NCBI GenBank assembly: GCA_028284635.1 | Contig: JANQRJ010000068.1 | Span: 1 to 64,000, forward strand | Length of the DNA: 64,000 bases | From: Pelagicoccus sp. | GTDB lineage: Bacteria > Verrucomicrobiota > Verrucomicrobiia > Opitutales > Opitutaceae | Reading direction: 5' to 3' | In this document: positions 15,107 to 24,460 of the stretch, one piece after another | Numbering within the stretch: position 1 is the stretch's first letter | Layout of the letters: each line of letters opens with the position of its first letter | The notes under the pieces: generated by a model | Database searches by the model: none | Seen by the model: only the letters and a program-made list of their open reading frames with translations | What the model was told of the DNA's origin: nothing | Translations under genes and position numbers: made by a program

Positions 15107-16930
15107 CTACTTGGCGTGAACGCTTTCGCTATAAATAAGATCTCCCGTGTAACCATCGAAATACTTGAATATCACATGCGGTCTTGGATAGGCAACCCAA
15201 CGTTCGCCACCGCGCTGCACTGGGTTATTGAAGACGTTGTTTACTTGAGCAATGCAGAAGGTTGGGTAGAAACGCTCATGCCGGGGAATGTCGCTCAAGA
15301 CGTAAGTCGACCAGCGGATGTCCACCTCTCTCGGTCCATACGTGAATGGTCCGTTTGCAGGTCGACCTCCCTCGTCTTTTTCCGGGACGTGGTTCACGGA
15401 GTTTCCAGGTCCAGAGCCAAGTTCCCATAGATTATCCGTGATCTTGACAGCAAAGCTGTTGTGCAAGTCTCCCGTCAAAACGAAAAAGCTCTGCGACTTC
15501 TTTGCAGTGCAATGCTCTATAAGCTGTTCCCGCTCGTGAAGAAAGACCGTCCAAGCATCGTCCTTCGGTTCCACGTTCTTGTCCTTTCCTCCACCGCTAC
15601 CGACATGGGGGATAGTGAAGTTTACAGACGATATAAGGAAGATGAAGTCAGCCGTCGATCTATCGATCGTCTCGATTAGCCAGTCAAACTGCTGCTTGCC
15701 CAAGATCGACGCGGTTTCCTTAGTTGGGTTGCTGACATCATGCAGCGTGCGATGGGAGCGCGTCTGCAAAATGATGAACTCGCAATTGGAAACCTTAAAC
15801 GAGCCATAGCTGCGACGACCGATCGAGTAGGAACTCTCCTTCGTCGCTCGGGCGGACGGTTCGATTCGCAAACGATGCTGGTCGATCACTTTCACGATTC
15901 CGTAGACTCCGGAATTGGGGTCGCCAGGAATACGGTCTAGAGCCATATCGACCACGCCATCGTCCGGCTTGCCCCAATGAACGTGGAGCGTGCCATAGTC
16001 GGATAGATCCAGACTCGTGAAGTCAGCCTGCGGGTCGTAGAGGACGTCGCTGCCCTCTTCAAACTGCCCTTTTCCAAAAATCGTTCGAGCGTGATGCTCC
16101 ATGGGATTCGCCCAACCGACGTAGTCCCACCAGCCCTTCACTCCCTGATCGCGAAAAACGGCTCTCCGATTCACGTAGCCAATCTCGCCCGGACCATAGA
16201 TGTCGTTCAAAAGCTCGTGGTCATCGAAGGTGAACACGTTGGGCACGTGCTGGTACCATTTCGCCAAGTTCAGGCCGCGACTGAAGTAGGTCTTATAATT
16301 CTCCCACACGCCTACGATAGGAGGCGCTACCTGCAACGCTTGAGGAACCTCTTCGGGTTCGATGCGCATCTGGTTTCGCCAGGCTTCGAGAGGAAAGTCG
16401 CGATCCTCCTCGTATATCAAATCGCCATTGGTAATGCCGAAAAGCGCTTTATCACGCCAGGACTCGTTCAGAATATCGTAGGCGGGCAGGTCTGGACCCG
16501 GACCGTCCTTGTAGCTTTGGTTGATGCACGAGGTGAAGTGAAATTGGAAATTGAAAAGCCCTTCCGGGTTGTGATCCTCGTTTCGATAGCTCTCTGGATC
16601 TGGAAACGTGCGAAAGGTTCCTCCTCTTCCCGTATTCGTCCGGTAATGATAGACCGTATCTGGCTCGAGGCCATCGAGAACAACTACCCCAGTATTGTCA
16701 TTCTCCAGCTTCGTCGAAACACGAGCGGATTCGCGATCGAAGACATGGCGTTTCGTTCCGTATTTCACGAAGACCTCTCCCGGCACGTTGGTTCGCATCC
16801 AGACGCTCATCGTATCGACGCCTGGCCTGCCCACGATAGGACCATGAGTCACTTTCAGTTTCGACGGCTTGGCTGAAAGTCCCAAAGGACACGCCAGCGC
16901 TATTATAAAAAGGGATAGAATCAGTTTCAT
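15107..16930 (-). CDS. PhoD-like alkaline phosphatase/phosphodiesterase
   Basis: A 607-residue exported enzyme with signal MKLILSLFIIALACPLGLSA. An N-terminal beta domain (VTHGPIVGRPG to YHYRTNT) precedes a metal-dependent phosphatase core: HFTSCINQ with the Fe-binding cysteine, GDLIYEED, FTFDDHELLNDIYGPGE and VLTGDLHNSFAV. This order fits the PhoD family, which hydrolyses phosphomonoesters and diesters. The ATG at 16930 was chosen because AAGGAG precedes it and it overlaps the stop of the upstream aldolase gene (ATGA), implying translational coupling. Confidence 0.88.
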   Translation of the reverse strand: MKLILSLFIIALACPLGLSAKPSKLKVTHGPIVGRPGVDTMSVWMRTNVPGEVFVKYGTKRHVFDRESARVSTKLENDNTGVVVLDGLEPDTVYHYRTNTGRGGTFRTFPDPESYRNEDHNPEGLFNFQFHFTSCINQSYKDGPGPDLPAYDILNESWRDKALFGITNGDLIYEEDRDFPLEAWRNQMRIEPEEVPQALQVAPPIVGVWENYKTYFSRGLNLAKWYQHVPNVFTFDDHELLNDIYGPGEIGYVNRRAVFRDQGVKGWWDYVGWANPMEHHARTIFGKGQFEEGSDVLYDPQADFTSLDLSDYGTLHVHWGKPDDGVVDMALDRIPGDPNSGVYGIVKVIDQHRLRIEPSARATKESSYSIGRRSYGSFKVSNCEFIILQTRSHRTLHDVSNPTKETASILGKQQFDWLIETIDRSTADFIFLISSVNFTIPHVGSGGGKDKNVEPKDDAWTVFLHEREQLIEHCTAKKSQSFFVLTGDLHNSFAVKITDNLWELGSGPGNSVNHVPEKDEGGRPANGPFTYGPREVDIRWSTYVLSDIPRHERFYPTFCIAQVNNVFNNPVQRGGERWVAYPRPHVIFKYFDGYTGDLIYSESVHAK

Positions 16931-17712
16931 GGCAAAGAGGCTCCTTCCTCGTTTCGGATTCGGTTTATCAATTCGGCGCATGCGCGGTAGAAAATTCCCA
17001 CGTCCACGCTAAACGCTATGTATTGCACTCCCAGCTTCTTCCATCTGAGCAAATCGTCCAACGATTCGACAAACGTACCAACCACGACCCCATTTCTCTT
17101 TGCTATCTCGACCGCCTGGCTCATAGCTTCGACCACCTTTGGGTGGCTGGTCTGCCCCGGCACGCCACAGGACTGCGAAAGGTCGTAGGGACCTAGGAAC
17201 ACCACATCGAGCCCACCGACTTCACAGATGGATTCGATATTCTCGATACCATCCATGCCTTCGACGTGACCGATCGTGACAACCGAATCATTCGCTTCTG
17301 AAAAATACCGCTCCCCCGGAATGCCAGAATATCGAGCCGCTCGGACATAGCGACACATACCGCGGTCACCCTTAGGATGGAATCGCGAGTAGCGAACCAT
17401 CCTTTCGGCGCATTCCCTGTCTCTTATCTGGGGCGCCTCTACGCCACCGGCGCCAATATCCAACGCTTGCAATATACTTTCTTCCGCATTGCTCGGAACT
17501 CGAACAACCGGACAAGTTCCGGAAAGCTCTGCAGCCCGAATCAGATCCTGAAGACGCTGCGTGGAAACCGGCCCATGCTCCTGGTCCAGTATGACGAAAT
17601 CAAAGCCGGTTGATCCCGCAATTTCTACTGCCGCAGGATCGGTAAGCTTCATGAACATTCCGTACACGCACTCTCCCTTCCGGGTCTTTTCCAGTATAGC
17701 ATTGCGGTTCAT
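16927..17712 (-). CDS. HpcH/HpaI-family aldolase (2-keto-3-deoxy acid aldolase)
   Basis: A 261-residue class II aldolase that reversibly splits 2-keto-3-deoxy acids into pyruvate and an aldehyde. The catalytic set is complete: LDQEHGP (His), CPVVRVPS (Arg), GHVEGMDGIENIE (metal-binding Glu) and FLGPYDLSQS (metal-binding Asp). The ATG at 17712 starts the usual NAILEKTRKGE N-terminus; the longer frame adds 25 unlikely residues. It lies directly after the TonB receptor gene and overlaps the PhoD-like gene by four bases. Within the locus it is a natural last step for the keto-deoxy acid made by the IlvD/Edd dehydratase. Confidence 0.92.
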   Translation of the reverse strand: MNRNAILEKTRKGECVYGMFMKLTDPAAVEIAGSTGFDFVILDQEHGPVSTQRLQDLIRAAELSGTCPVVRVPSNAEESILQALDIGAGGVEAPQIRDRECAERMVRYSRFHPKGDRGMCRYVRAARYSGIPGERYFSEANDSVVTIGHVEGMDGIENIESICEVGGLDVVFLGPYDLSQSCGVPGQTSHPKVVEAMSQAVEIAKRNGVVVGTFVESLDDLLRWKKLGVQYIAFSVDVGIFYRACAELINRIRNEEGASLP

Positions 17713-17803
17713 AGGATTGTCGATAAAGGGCTTGGGGATCGCCGCCGAACAAGGCCCGCCCCTCTCGAGGCAGGCCCAGTTCGACAAAACGATCTATACT
17801 GAT

Positions 17804-20800
17804 CTAGAAGCTAAACGTGTTCGTGAGGAAGAATTGCTGCTCAGGAGGGATGCGGATAAGAGCAACATATCCATCCGGGTTGGCGTGGATGGGAATGTCG
17901 TCGCTGCCGTTCTTGCGATACAGGTTTCGAGCATTCAATTGAACCTTCCAGTCTACCTTGTCGTTCAAGGGACGCTCATAGCTGATGAAAAGGTCTCCAT
18001 TAAGCTCGTCCGGACCGAGATAGGGGTTGTCGACGTCGGGAATGACAATGTCTTCGCCCGGGAACTCGGGATCGAAGATCAGAGGATTTCCGATCGCGAC
18101 CTCGTCCTGATAGCGAAGCCCACCTCCGATCGTCAGGCCGTCGAAGGCCCCGTCATTGAACTGATAGCGCGTGAAGAGATTGACTCTCCACTCTCTCAGC
18201 TCGTCAGAGGGAGTGCCGTCGAGCGCCTTGACGGCGCGAACACCGTTGGTGATATTGTTATAGATATCTCCGGTGTCGTCGTTACTACCCTGGAAAGGCG
18301 AGCGGCGAGACTTGGCGAAGCCCGAAGCCTGAACGTTCGCGTTGATGCGCTCGACGAGGTCCAACGCTACGGGAACGGAGTTGGATCGCACGGTTTCCTG
18401 CTGCGCCACATTCAGGGAAATGCTCCAGTTAGGCGTCAGCGAGCCGACGACATCTATTTCCAGACCCTTACTGACGAAGTCGAAGGTAGAAGCGAGATCT
18501 CCGTCGAGAGGATTGCTATCGACCGATCTGCTGCTGGAATCGCCTGATACTCGATAGTTGTAGATGGACTGAATCTCGGCAGGCAGTAGATCGATAATCG
18601 CCTGGTAGTATTCTTCGTACGTCGTAACTCCGATGATATCGGCATCCGTTCCGGTACTTCTATCCAAGTTGCTTGGATCCGTATCGGGTTGCAAAAGGAG
18701 ATCGCCCGCATCCGCGAAAAGCGGAATTCCGCCCGTTTCCGCCTCGGTGATGCGAGTCAGCCAGAAATCCAGCTGACCTACAACATTGCTGACTCCTCCT
18801 CCACGATTGTTCTGGCTCGAAGTTTCGTACCAGTTGAAACGCAGAGACAGTTTGCTTTCGAACAGTTCCACGGTGAAGCCGTATTCTTCAGTCACACCGG
18901 TGATGTTTGGCAGACGCTCGTTCAGCAAGTTCACATCGCCACTGGCTGGAATGAAGCTTTCTCCCTCATAGTAGTGACCATACAAGTCCATACCCCAAGG
19001 CAGCTCTCCAAGCAAACCCTCGGGATACCTAGCAACGATATGCCATGTAGTCGTATCGTCGTCGACCGCAAGAGGCTCGTCCTGAAGCCTGAGAAGCTGC
19101 GCTTCGTTGAAATTGCCACTGGTTTCCAGCGGGTAGCTGGAGGTGGCATTTACCGTATCGATCAGGAGCGGAATATCATTGGGATCGAAGTCGGGATCCG
19201 TCGAAGGGAGAGTCCGCGTGACATCCGGCTCGAGACGCGAGAAAACCCGAGACTTGTCGTTGCGAATGGCATACATGCCCTTGATGTGATCGTCGAACAG
19301 GTTAGCCTGCCAGGTTATCGCCGTAGACTCTAGCTCTCTCTTCTCGAGATCCGCGAAATCGACCGCCTCGATGATTCTCCATTCCGCGATCTCCGGCTCG
19401 TCAGTTGCATTGTTAAAATACCAAATATCATAGGTATCTCCGATTTGAGGCAGACGTATATTGACTGTATCGTCAATCCGCACCTGGCTAGGATCGCTTA
19501 GGCCACGCGTGTCTGGTCCTAGATAGATCTGAGCTTTGACCTTTCTACGAAAGTTGTCGTTGTCGCCATTGGATATAGCGGGACTTCCCGGGTACAGCGA
19601 ATTGTCTGCCCACCAGACTCCACTGGTTACCCGGAGGGAGTTGTCGTTGGTCTTATCCTCATACAAACCGGTAAAAGTGTGCGAGCCGAGGATAGAGCCC
19701 AGCTTGGAATCCAAGCGCTCTTTCAGATCGATGGTAGCATAGGCAGTGGCGCGAAGCGTTTCCTGCTCGTTCTTCTCGTAAGTCGTGAAGTTGTCGTCGA
19801 AGACATCGGTATCGCCCCAACGAACGACGGGACGGCCTAGATTCTCGTTTGGAAGGCGATCAGCCACGCCATCGAAATCGGAGTCTCCAGGCGCCTGGTG
19901 GGTCGTGATATCGATACTGATCTGCTTGCTGTCCCTGAATGAAAGCGGCGTGAAGCTGGTCAGCTCGCGCACTTGACGATCATAGGCGAGCTCGAAACCG
20001 GCCTTTCCGTCGAAGAAGTCCTGATTGAAGACGATCTGGGAGACGTCGAAATCAGTCGATACGCGGTTGGTATCGCCCTGCAGCAATCGCTTATGATAAT
20101 CGAACACGTTGCGGTCCTGAATAGAAGCCGAGGAGAACTCGCCACCTAGCTGGTTGAAAGGATCGCGGGTCCAATACAGATCCTGAACCCGGTTTATTCC
20201 AGGGCTGCTGCTGGCATCGCGACGCCAACGGGCCATAATGCCCTCGATGCCGGAGAGGTCAGGATCGGTGAAGCCAGGCCCAGTTCCAGCAGCTCCGCTG
20301 TCGAAGTTGATAGCGGGGAAGATGAAGTAAGGCGGACGCGAGATAACGAAATCGCGAGCCCGATCGCCAGAGAAACGGTCATCGTGAAGACCCTGAGGCA
20401 CGAAACGACTCCTGTCTGCAGCATATTCTTCCACAGTCATTCCATCTGGAACCGTTACGAGGCCCGCGCTTACGGCGTTGATCACATCCTGCTCCGTATA
20501 GCCTGCCCTATCTAGATCGCTGAAATCGAGCCCAGCGACTTCGAGTAGGGAATTGATATCCGGATAGCCCTCCCACCAGGATGAGAATCCATCTCGAGGA
20601 GGAAGCACGTCCGGCGGATTTCTCACGATCTCGCCGACCTCGTAACTTCCGCGAAGGGTAGTCTTTCCAAGAAAGCTAGACTCGTCGTTCTGAAACAGAA
20701 CCGAGTCGGCGGATATGAAGAATCTCTTGTCGTTCTCGAAGGCCGGTTTCTGACGGAATTCGACCTTCTCGTTCATCGCAGCTACATTCACGGCAAGACG

Positions 20801-21451
20801 ATCTTCGACAACCACTCTGTTCGCTTTGAAGGTCTCGCGATGTCCACCGTTGCGGTCAAAGCGTACGGAGAATTCGCCGAAGTCTTCCGATAGCGAGGGC
20901 CGGTTAGTGGTGTTATTGATCACTCCGCCAGGAGATCCCAGACCGAACAATATGGAGTTTGGCCCGCGGTTGACCGTCACGCGCGAAGTGTTGTACGAGT
21001 CGAACGGGATTCTCGTCTGGAAGTAGTCGCGAGTCAGAATCGCCCGAGAAAGACCGCGCACGCGCTGCGAATCCTGCGGGTTTATTCTGGAGTTGTTCGA
21101 CGAATTGTCATTGATCTGCACATTCGAGAAGTTGCCCAAAACGCCCCCAACTTCCGCGCTGCCTACGTACTGAAGAAGCGATTCGCCGTCGGTCGAGCCC
21201 ACGTCGCCCATGAACTCCTCGGTTGCGATCGATATCGAAGCGCCCAAATCGCGCACGTTCGAGCGGACACGGGAGCCGGCGAGCGTCGTACCAGCGCGGT
21301 AACCTTCATTATCGGCTGGGGCTACCACAAAGGGGCTCAACTCGAATATGTCATCGTCAGCCGGCTCGTCCTGCGCCTGCAAGGCGAGCGGCATCACTAC
21401 TGGCACGGAACCAAGTAGGCATAGTTTTAACCAGGTTGTCTGTTTTTTCAT
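17804..21451 (-). CDS. TonB-dependent outer-membrane receptor
   Basis: A 1215-residue outer-membrane transporter. It has a signal peptide (about residues 1-26, ending ALQAQDEP), a short acidic extension with FELSPFVV as the likely TonB-box region, a plug domain (GSRVRSNVRDLGASISIATE to VTVNRGPNSILFGLGSPGGV) and a large beta barrel ending in the aromatic FFLTNTFSF. No carboxypeptidase-like N-terminal domain is obvious, unlike typical SusC. Verrucomicrobial members of this type import saccharides or siderophores. The position between the Nramp-like and aldolase genes points to uptake of oligosaccharides or sugar acids. The ExbB-ExbD-TonB genes at 52-54 kb could energise it. Confidence 0.9.
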   Translation of the reverse strand: MKKQTTWLKLCLLGSVPVVMPLALQAQDEPADDDIFELSPFVVAPADNEGYRAGTTLAGSRVRSNVRDLGASISIATEEFMGDVGSTDGESLLQYVGSAEVGGVLGNFSNVQINDNSSNNSRINPQDSQRVRGLSRAILTRDYFQTRIPFDSYNTSRVTVNRGPNSILFGLGSPGGVINNTTNRPSLSEDFGEFSVRFDRNGGHRETFKANRVVVEDRLAVNVAAMNEKVEFRQKPAFENDKRFFISADSVLFQNDESSFLGKTTLRGSYEVGEIVRNPPDVLPPRDGFSSWWEGYPDINSLLEVAGLDFSDLDRAGYTEQDVINAVSAGLVTVPDGMTVEEYAADRSRFVPQGLHDDRFSGDRARDFVISRPPYFIFPAINFDSGAAGTGPGFTDPDLSGIEGIMARWRRDASSSPGINRVQDLYWTRDPFNQLGGEFSSASIQDRNVFDYHKRLLQGDTNRVSTDFDVSQIVFNQDFFDGKAGFELAYDRQVRELTSFTPLSFRDSKQISIDITTHQAPGDSDFDGVADRLPNENLGRPVVRWGDTDVFDDNFTTYEKNEQETLRATAYATIDLKERLDSKLGSILGSHTFTGLYEDKTNDNSLRVTSGVWWADNSLYPGSPAISNGDNDNFRRKVKAQIYLGPDTRGLSDPSQVRIDDTVNIRLPQIGDTYDIWYFNNATDEPEIAEWRIIEAVDFADLEKRELESTAITWQANLFDDHIKGMYAIRNDKSRVFSRLEPDVTRTLPSTDPDFDPNDIPLLIDTVNATSSYPLETSGNFNEAQLLRLQDEPLAVDDDTTTWHIVARYPEGLLGELPWGMDLYGHYYEGESFIPASGDVNLLNERLPNITGVTEEYGFTVELFESKLSLRFNWYETSSQNNRGGGVSNVVGQLDFWLTRITEAETGGIPLFADAGDLLLQPDTDPSNLDRSTGTDADIIGVTTYEEYYQAIIDLLPAEIQSIYNYRVSGDSSSRSVDSNPLDGDLASTFDFVSKGLEIDVVGSLTPNWSISLNVAQQETVRSNSVPVALDLVERINANVQASGFAKSRRSPFQGSNDDTGDIYNNITNGVRAVKALDGTPSDELREWRVNLFTRYQFNDGAFDGLTIGGGLRYQDEVAIGNPLIFDPEFPGEDIVIPDVDNPYLGPDELNGDLFISYERPLNDKVDWKVQLNARNLYRKNGSDDIPIHANPDGYVALIRIPPEQQFFLTNTFSF

Positions 21452-21537
21452 ATTTTCTAGTGTTGTGTTCGTCTTATTCGCTTCGAACTCGCGAAGGGTA
21501 TAGCAGAGCTCTCGAAACGCGAATTAGCATTAGGTTT

Positions 21538-23097
21538 TCAGGAAAATTTGATCCAAGTCATCAGTCCTCCCAGCGATAAGTAAAAGATCCCGCAAGCGGA
21601 GACCGCTATTCTCTGCGGCCAAATCGGCTTTAGCTCATCGGGCAACAAGGTTAGATTTACATATAAAGTGTGAAAACTGATGATCCCTAAGGCGAAGTTC
21701 GAGAGGGTGCCGAACATCAGTAGCAGATCGACCGGACTTCCGAAAGAAAGCCCTATCATCGTAAGAGCCGCCTTGAAAACCAATATAAGGAAATACAGTT
21801 TCTTTACCTCGCTCGGATCCCACTTGCGAAGGCCCGGCACCGCAGTCCAGAGCGTATCGACCCAGCGACGAATCAAGGAATCGACCCCCACTGTCGTCGA
21901 CGGGACCAGGATGAGAAAGCCGCAAATCATCAGCGCATACCAAAAGAAGATGCCAAGCAATCCGCCGATGGAGTCCCGCACTACCTCCGCTGTGATGCCG
22001 GCAATAAGCCAATCGCTGGACTCGAACTCCATGCCTACCAGAAATTCGATCGAAAGCATGCAAGGCAGGGCGATTCCCAGCATCGCAGAGGGAAAATAGA
22101 GCCAATATTGATCGAACCTAACCCGCTTCAACCAACCTTTCCACCGACTTAGGGACTCGGCAGTGACGGCGAACACGGCTCCCACATGGGAGAGTTTCAA
22201 GTTCCGGCCGCCAATCATGCTAGGGATCGCCCCGACCTTGGAACCCATGCCCCAGCCCTCGTCACGCGTATAGTTGCTGACAGTCATCTGTCCCAGTCCG
22301 CCCCAACCGGCAATCGCTCCGAAAGCGGTCAATAGCGCCACCGTCTCAAGCGAAACGCTCGGCATCGGAACTCCACGTATCAGATGGGAAAATACATTGG
22401 CGTATTCGCCACCCTCCAGAGGGATGTTGCCGAACTGGAAGAAACCCACGAAAATCTCCCACCAAGTCGCCCAAGACGAATAGAGAATCGCTATCGATCC
22501 CAGTACGCCAATGACGACGATCAACTTGATCGTCATCATTATCTTCAGGATCTTGTAGATCTTTCCGCCGATCAGCAGCGGGGTTAGCAAAACGGCCCAG
22601 ATCACATAGCTCATGATCTGAAAAAGACCCGTATCTGCCGGATCCGGCATCTCGCCAGTGGCCAGAGCAATCACGGGCGCGACGGCGCTCGCTACCTTGA
22701 ACTGGAATACGTTTCCAAAATCGAAAAGCAGATAGAAGCAGATCCAGAAAACCGGCCCTAGCGTGGTGCGCAGCATGCCACTCATGATAGGCTCGCCCGT
22801 GTAGAGAGCGTATCGGCTAGCTTCTATATTGAAAAAGACCTGAAAGACGATGCTGATGGTAGCCACCCAGAGCAAAGCTCCTCCGTACTGGGCTGAAATC
22901 ACCGGCCCCAGAAGCCACTCTCCACCGCCAATGGCTGCGACGCCCATAAGCAGCCCCGGTCCGAGCATGCCCATTATATTCCTGAAATCCATCTTGGGCG
23001 GCTCCGGCAGCTCGTCGAGCGACCAGCGCGGCATGCTCTTGGAACCTGGATAGGGAGCCTCCAGAGGCGCTGAGCTCAAGTCGCTAGGGGTACGCAT
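21538..23097 (-). CDS. Nramp-like membrane transporter lacking the metal-binding motif
   Basis: A 519-residue polytopic membrane protein with about 11 helices and the Nramp/APC-type first helix. Where Nramp metal transporters have GPG...DPGN, this protein has GPGLLMGVAAIGGGEWLLGP, so the metal-binding Asp and Asn are replaced by Gly and Glu. I also see no MPH motif in the expected sixth helix. It is therefore unlikely to carry divalent metals in the usual way. Its place 24 bases after a DHDPS-like lyase gene and before a TonB receptor suggests that it imports a sugar or sugar-acid substrate. That substrate assignment is inference from context. Confidence 0.75.
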   Translation of the reverse strand: MRTPSDLSSAPLEAPYPGSKSMPRWSLDELPEPPKMDFRNIMGMLGPGLLMGVAAIGGGEWLLGPVISAQYGGALLWVATISIVFQVFFNIEASRYALYTGEPIMSGMLRTTLGPVFWICFYLLFDFGNVFQFKVASAVAPVIALATGEMPDPADTGLFQIMSYVIWAVLLTPLLIGGKIYKILKIMMTIKLIVVIGVLGSIAILYSSWATWWEIFVGFFQFGNIPLEGGEYANVFSHLIRGVPMPSVSLETVALLTAFGAIAGWGGLGQMTVSNYTRDEGWGMGSKVGAIPSMIGGRNLKLSHVGAVFAVTAESLSRWKGWLKRVRFDQYWLYFPSAMLGIALPCMLSIEFLVGMEFESSDWLIAGITAEVVRDSIGGLLGIFFWYALMICGFLILVPSTTVGVDSLIRRWVDTLWTAVPGLRKWDPSEVKKLYFLILVFKAALTMIGLSFGSPVDLLLMFGTLSNFALGIISFHTLYVNLTLLPDELKPIWPQRIAVSACGIFYLSLGGLMTWIKFS

Positions 23098-23121
23098 GGC
23101 AGCTCGCTGTCTATGGGTTCG

Positions 23122-24051
23122 CTACGCGGAAGCGGGGGTCTTCCCCCAAGTCATCAGCGGCTCGAGATTCGTCAGGATCCTGTCGAGATAGTCCGAGGCA
23201 ACTCGGTCCATGTACATGTCGCCATTTCTCTTCTTGGCGCAGTCGATAACGCCTCGGCGCTTGAGCACTTCCTTGTAGCAACCCGGGAGCTGGGCCTCGA
23301 AGAAGAACAGAGGGGCCATCTCCTTGTAGATATGCATTGCCCGATCGTAGTCCCGACCTTCGAGAGCATTCCAGAACGCGACCACTACGTCAGTAACGTG
23401 GCAGCCAGGCATATTGCCGTCCGTGCCTCTGAGATACTCCTCGATGAGGAAACGACCCCCGGAACCGCCGAAGAAACCCTTCACCTCTCCACCATTGCCC
23501 TCCACTATTTCCGTAAGTCGGGCCGTACTGGGAACAGTTTCTTCCTTGATATAGCAGACATGCTCGATCTCCCGGCACATCCTCAACAGAAATTCGGAAG
23601 ACATTGCAGTCCCGATCGGGCCAACCCAATTCTGTATGAAAACAGGCAGTCCACCTGCATTCGATATCGCCTTGTAATAATCGAAAACGACTTCGTCAGG
23701 ATGGTTTTTCATCCTCAAGGCAGGCGGCAAGGCAATCACCGCATTCGCTCCGATATCCTTAGCATGCGCCGCGAATCTGCTGGCGCCTTCCTTGGAATTC
23801 GCCGTGACGCTGACCACGACCGGCAAACGTCCTTGGTTCTGCTCCACCAAGACTTCGGTCAGCTGAAAACGCTCCTCATCGGTGAGATGTATCCACTCGC
23901 TCGCATTCACCGGGTAGACAAGTCCGTGAGCATTGCAATCGATGCAAAAATCCACGATCCGGCGAAATCCAGGAATGTCTAGCTGACCGTCAGCTTGGTA
24001 AGGAGTGGATGGAATCGTAAAAATTCCTCGGTAGTTCGAAGTCTTATTCAT
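23122..24051 (-). CDS. DHDPS/N-acetylneuraminate lyase superfamily protein
   Basis: A 309-residue (beta/alpha)8 class I aldolase-fold enzyme. The Schiff-base lysine lies in CYIKEETVPST, and the substrate loop is visible as NASEWIHLTDEER where DapA has GTTGE. The tyrosine of DapA's YNVP motif is absent (FIQNWVGP here), so it is not a lysine-pathway enzyme; keto-deoxy sugar acid aldolases or dehydratases are better matches. It is the first gene of the minus-strand run that continues through the Nramp-like, TonB receptor and HpcH aldolase genes. An operator-like palindrome lies about 210 bases upstream. Confidence 0.85.
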   Translation of the reverse strand: MNKTSNYRGIFTIPSTPYQADGQLDIPGFRRIVDFCIDCNAHGLVYPVNASEWIHLTDEERFQLTEVLVEQNQGRLPVVVSVTANSKEGASRFAAHAKDIGANAVIALPPALRMKNHPDEVVFDYYKAISNAGGLPVFIQNWVGPIGTAMSSEFLLRMCREIEHVCYIKEETVPSTARLTEIVEGNGGEVKGFFGGSGGRFLIEEYLRGTDGNMPGCHVTDVVVAFWNALEGRDYDRAMHIYKEMAPLFFFEAQLPGCYKEVLKRRGVIDCAKKRNGDMYMDRVASDYLDRILTNLEPLMTWGKTPASA

Positions 24052-24260
24052 ATAGCAAGAAGCAAGCTGCCGAGAAAAGCTCTGAAAACTCTCGGAACAG
24101 ATGGAAGGGGTGAAGTGAAACGGACTTTATGTATTCGGGGACGCTTCGACAGGCAGTCTATAAATGGGCAATAGCAAGAGCAGTGGAGCGCTTTCCACGC
24201 GAGGGGAACATAGCTGATATCGACACCCTACAAGACCCACACGACGAGCCAAACACTCCG

Positions 24261-24280
24261 TTTCACAACCCGTTGTGAAA
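24261..24280. promoter_or_regulatory. Operator-like palindrome TTTCACAACCCGTTGTGAAA
   Basis: Two perfect 9-base arms (TTTCACAAC/GTTGTGAAA) flank a CC centre. The core CAACCCGTTG matches the CAACTCGTTG cores at 27872-27881 and 30462-30471. It lies in the 409-base gene-free stretch (24052-24460) upstream of the DHDPS-like gene, and is a candidate site for the LacI-type regulator encoded at 28056. I see nothing else convincing in this gap. Confidence 0.6.
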
Positions 24281-24460
24281 ATTGGAACGGAACTCGAATG
24301 ACGCATGCTGCCAGCGACCGGAATCCAACGGAGCCTCGATAGAAAAGAGCGGCTTCGCACGTCGATGCGGAGCTCTATCCTGATGGGAGGTTGATTGCCC
24401 TAGCTTTTGCAACTCTTCATATCGCGTGACGAGCACGTTCTCACGGTTGTCAGACACTCC

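Noticed and set aside
24127..24457. Minus-strand ORFs in the gap between the DHDPS-like and isomerase genes
   Set aside because: They have no recognisable residues and sit across an operator-like palindrome; the gap looks regulatory.
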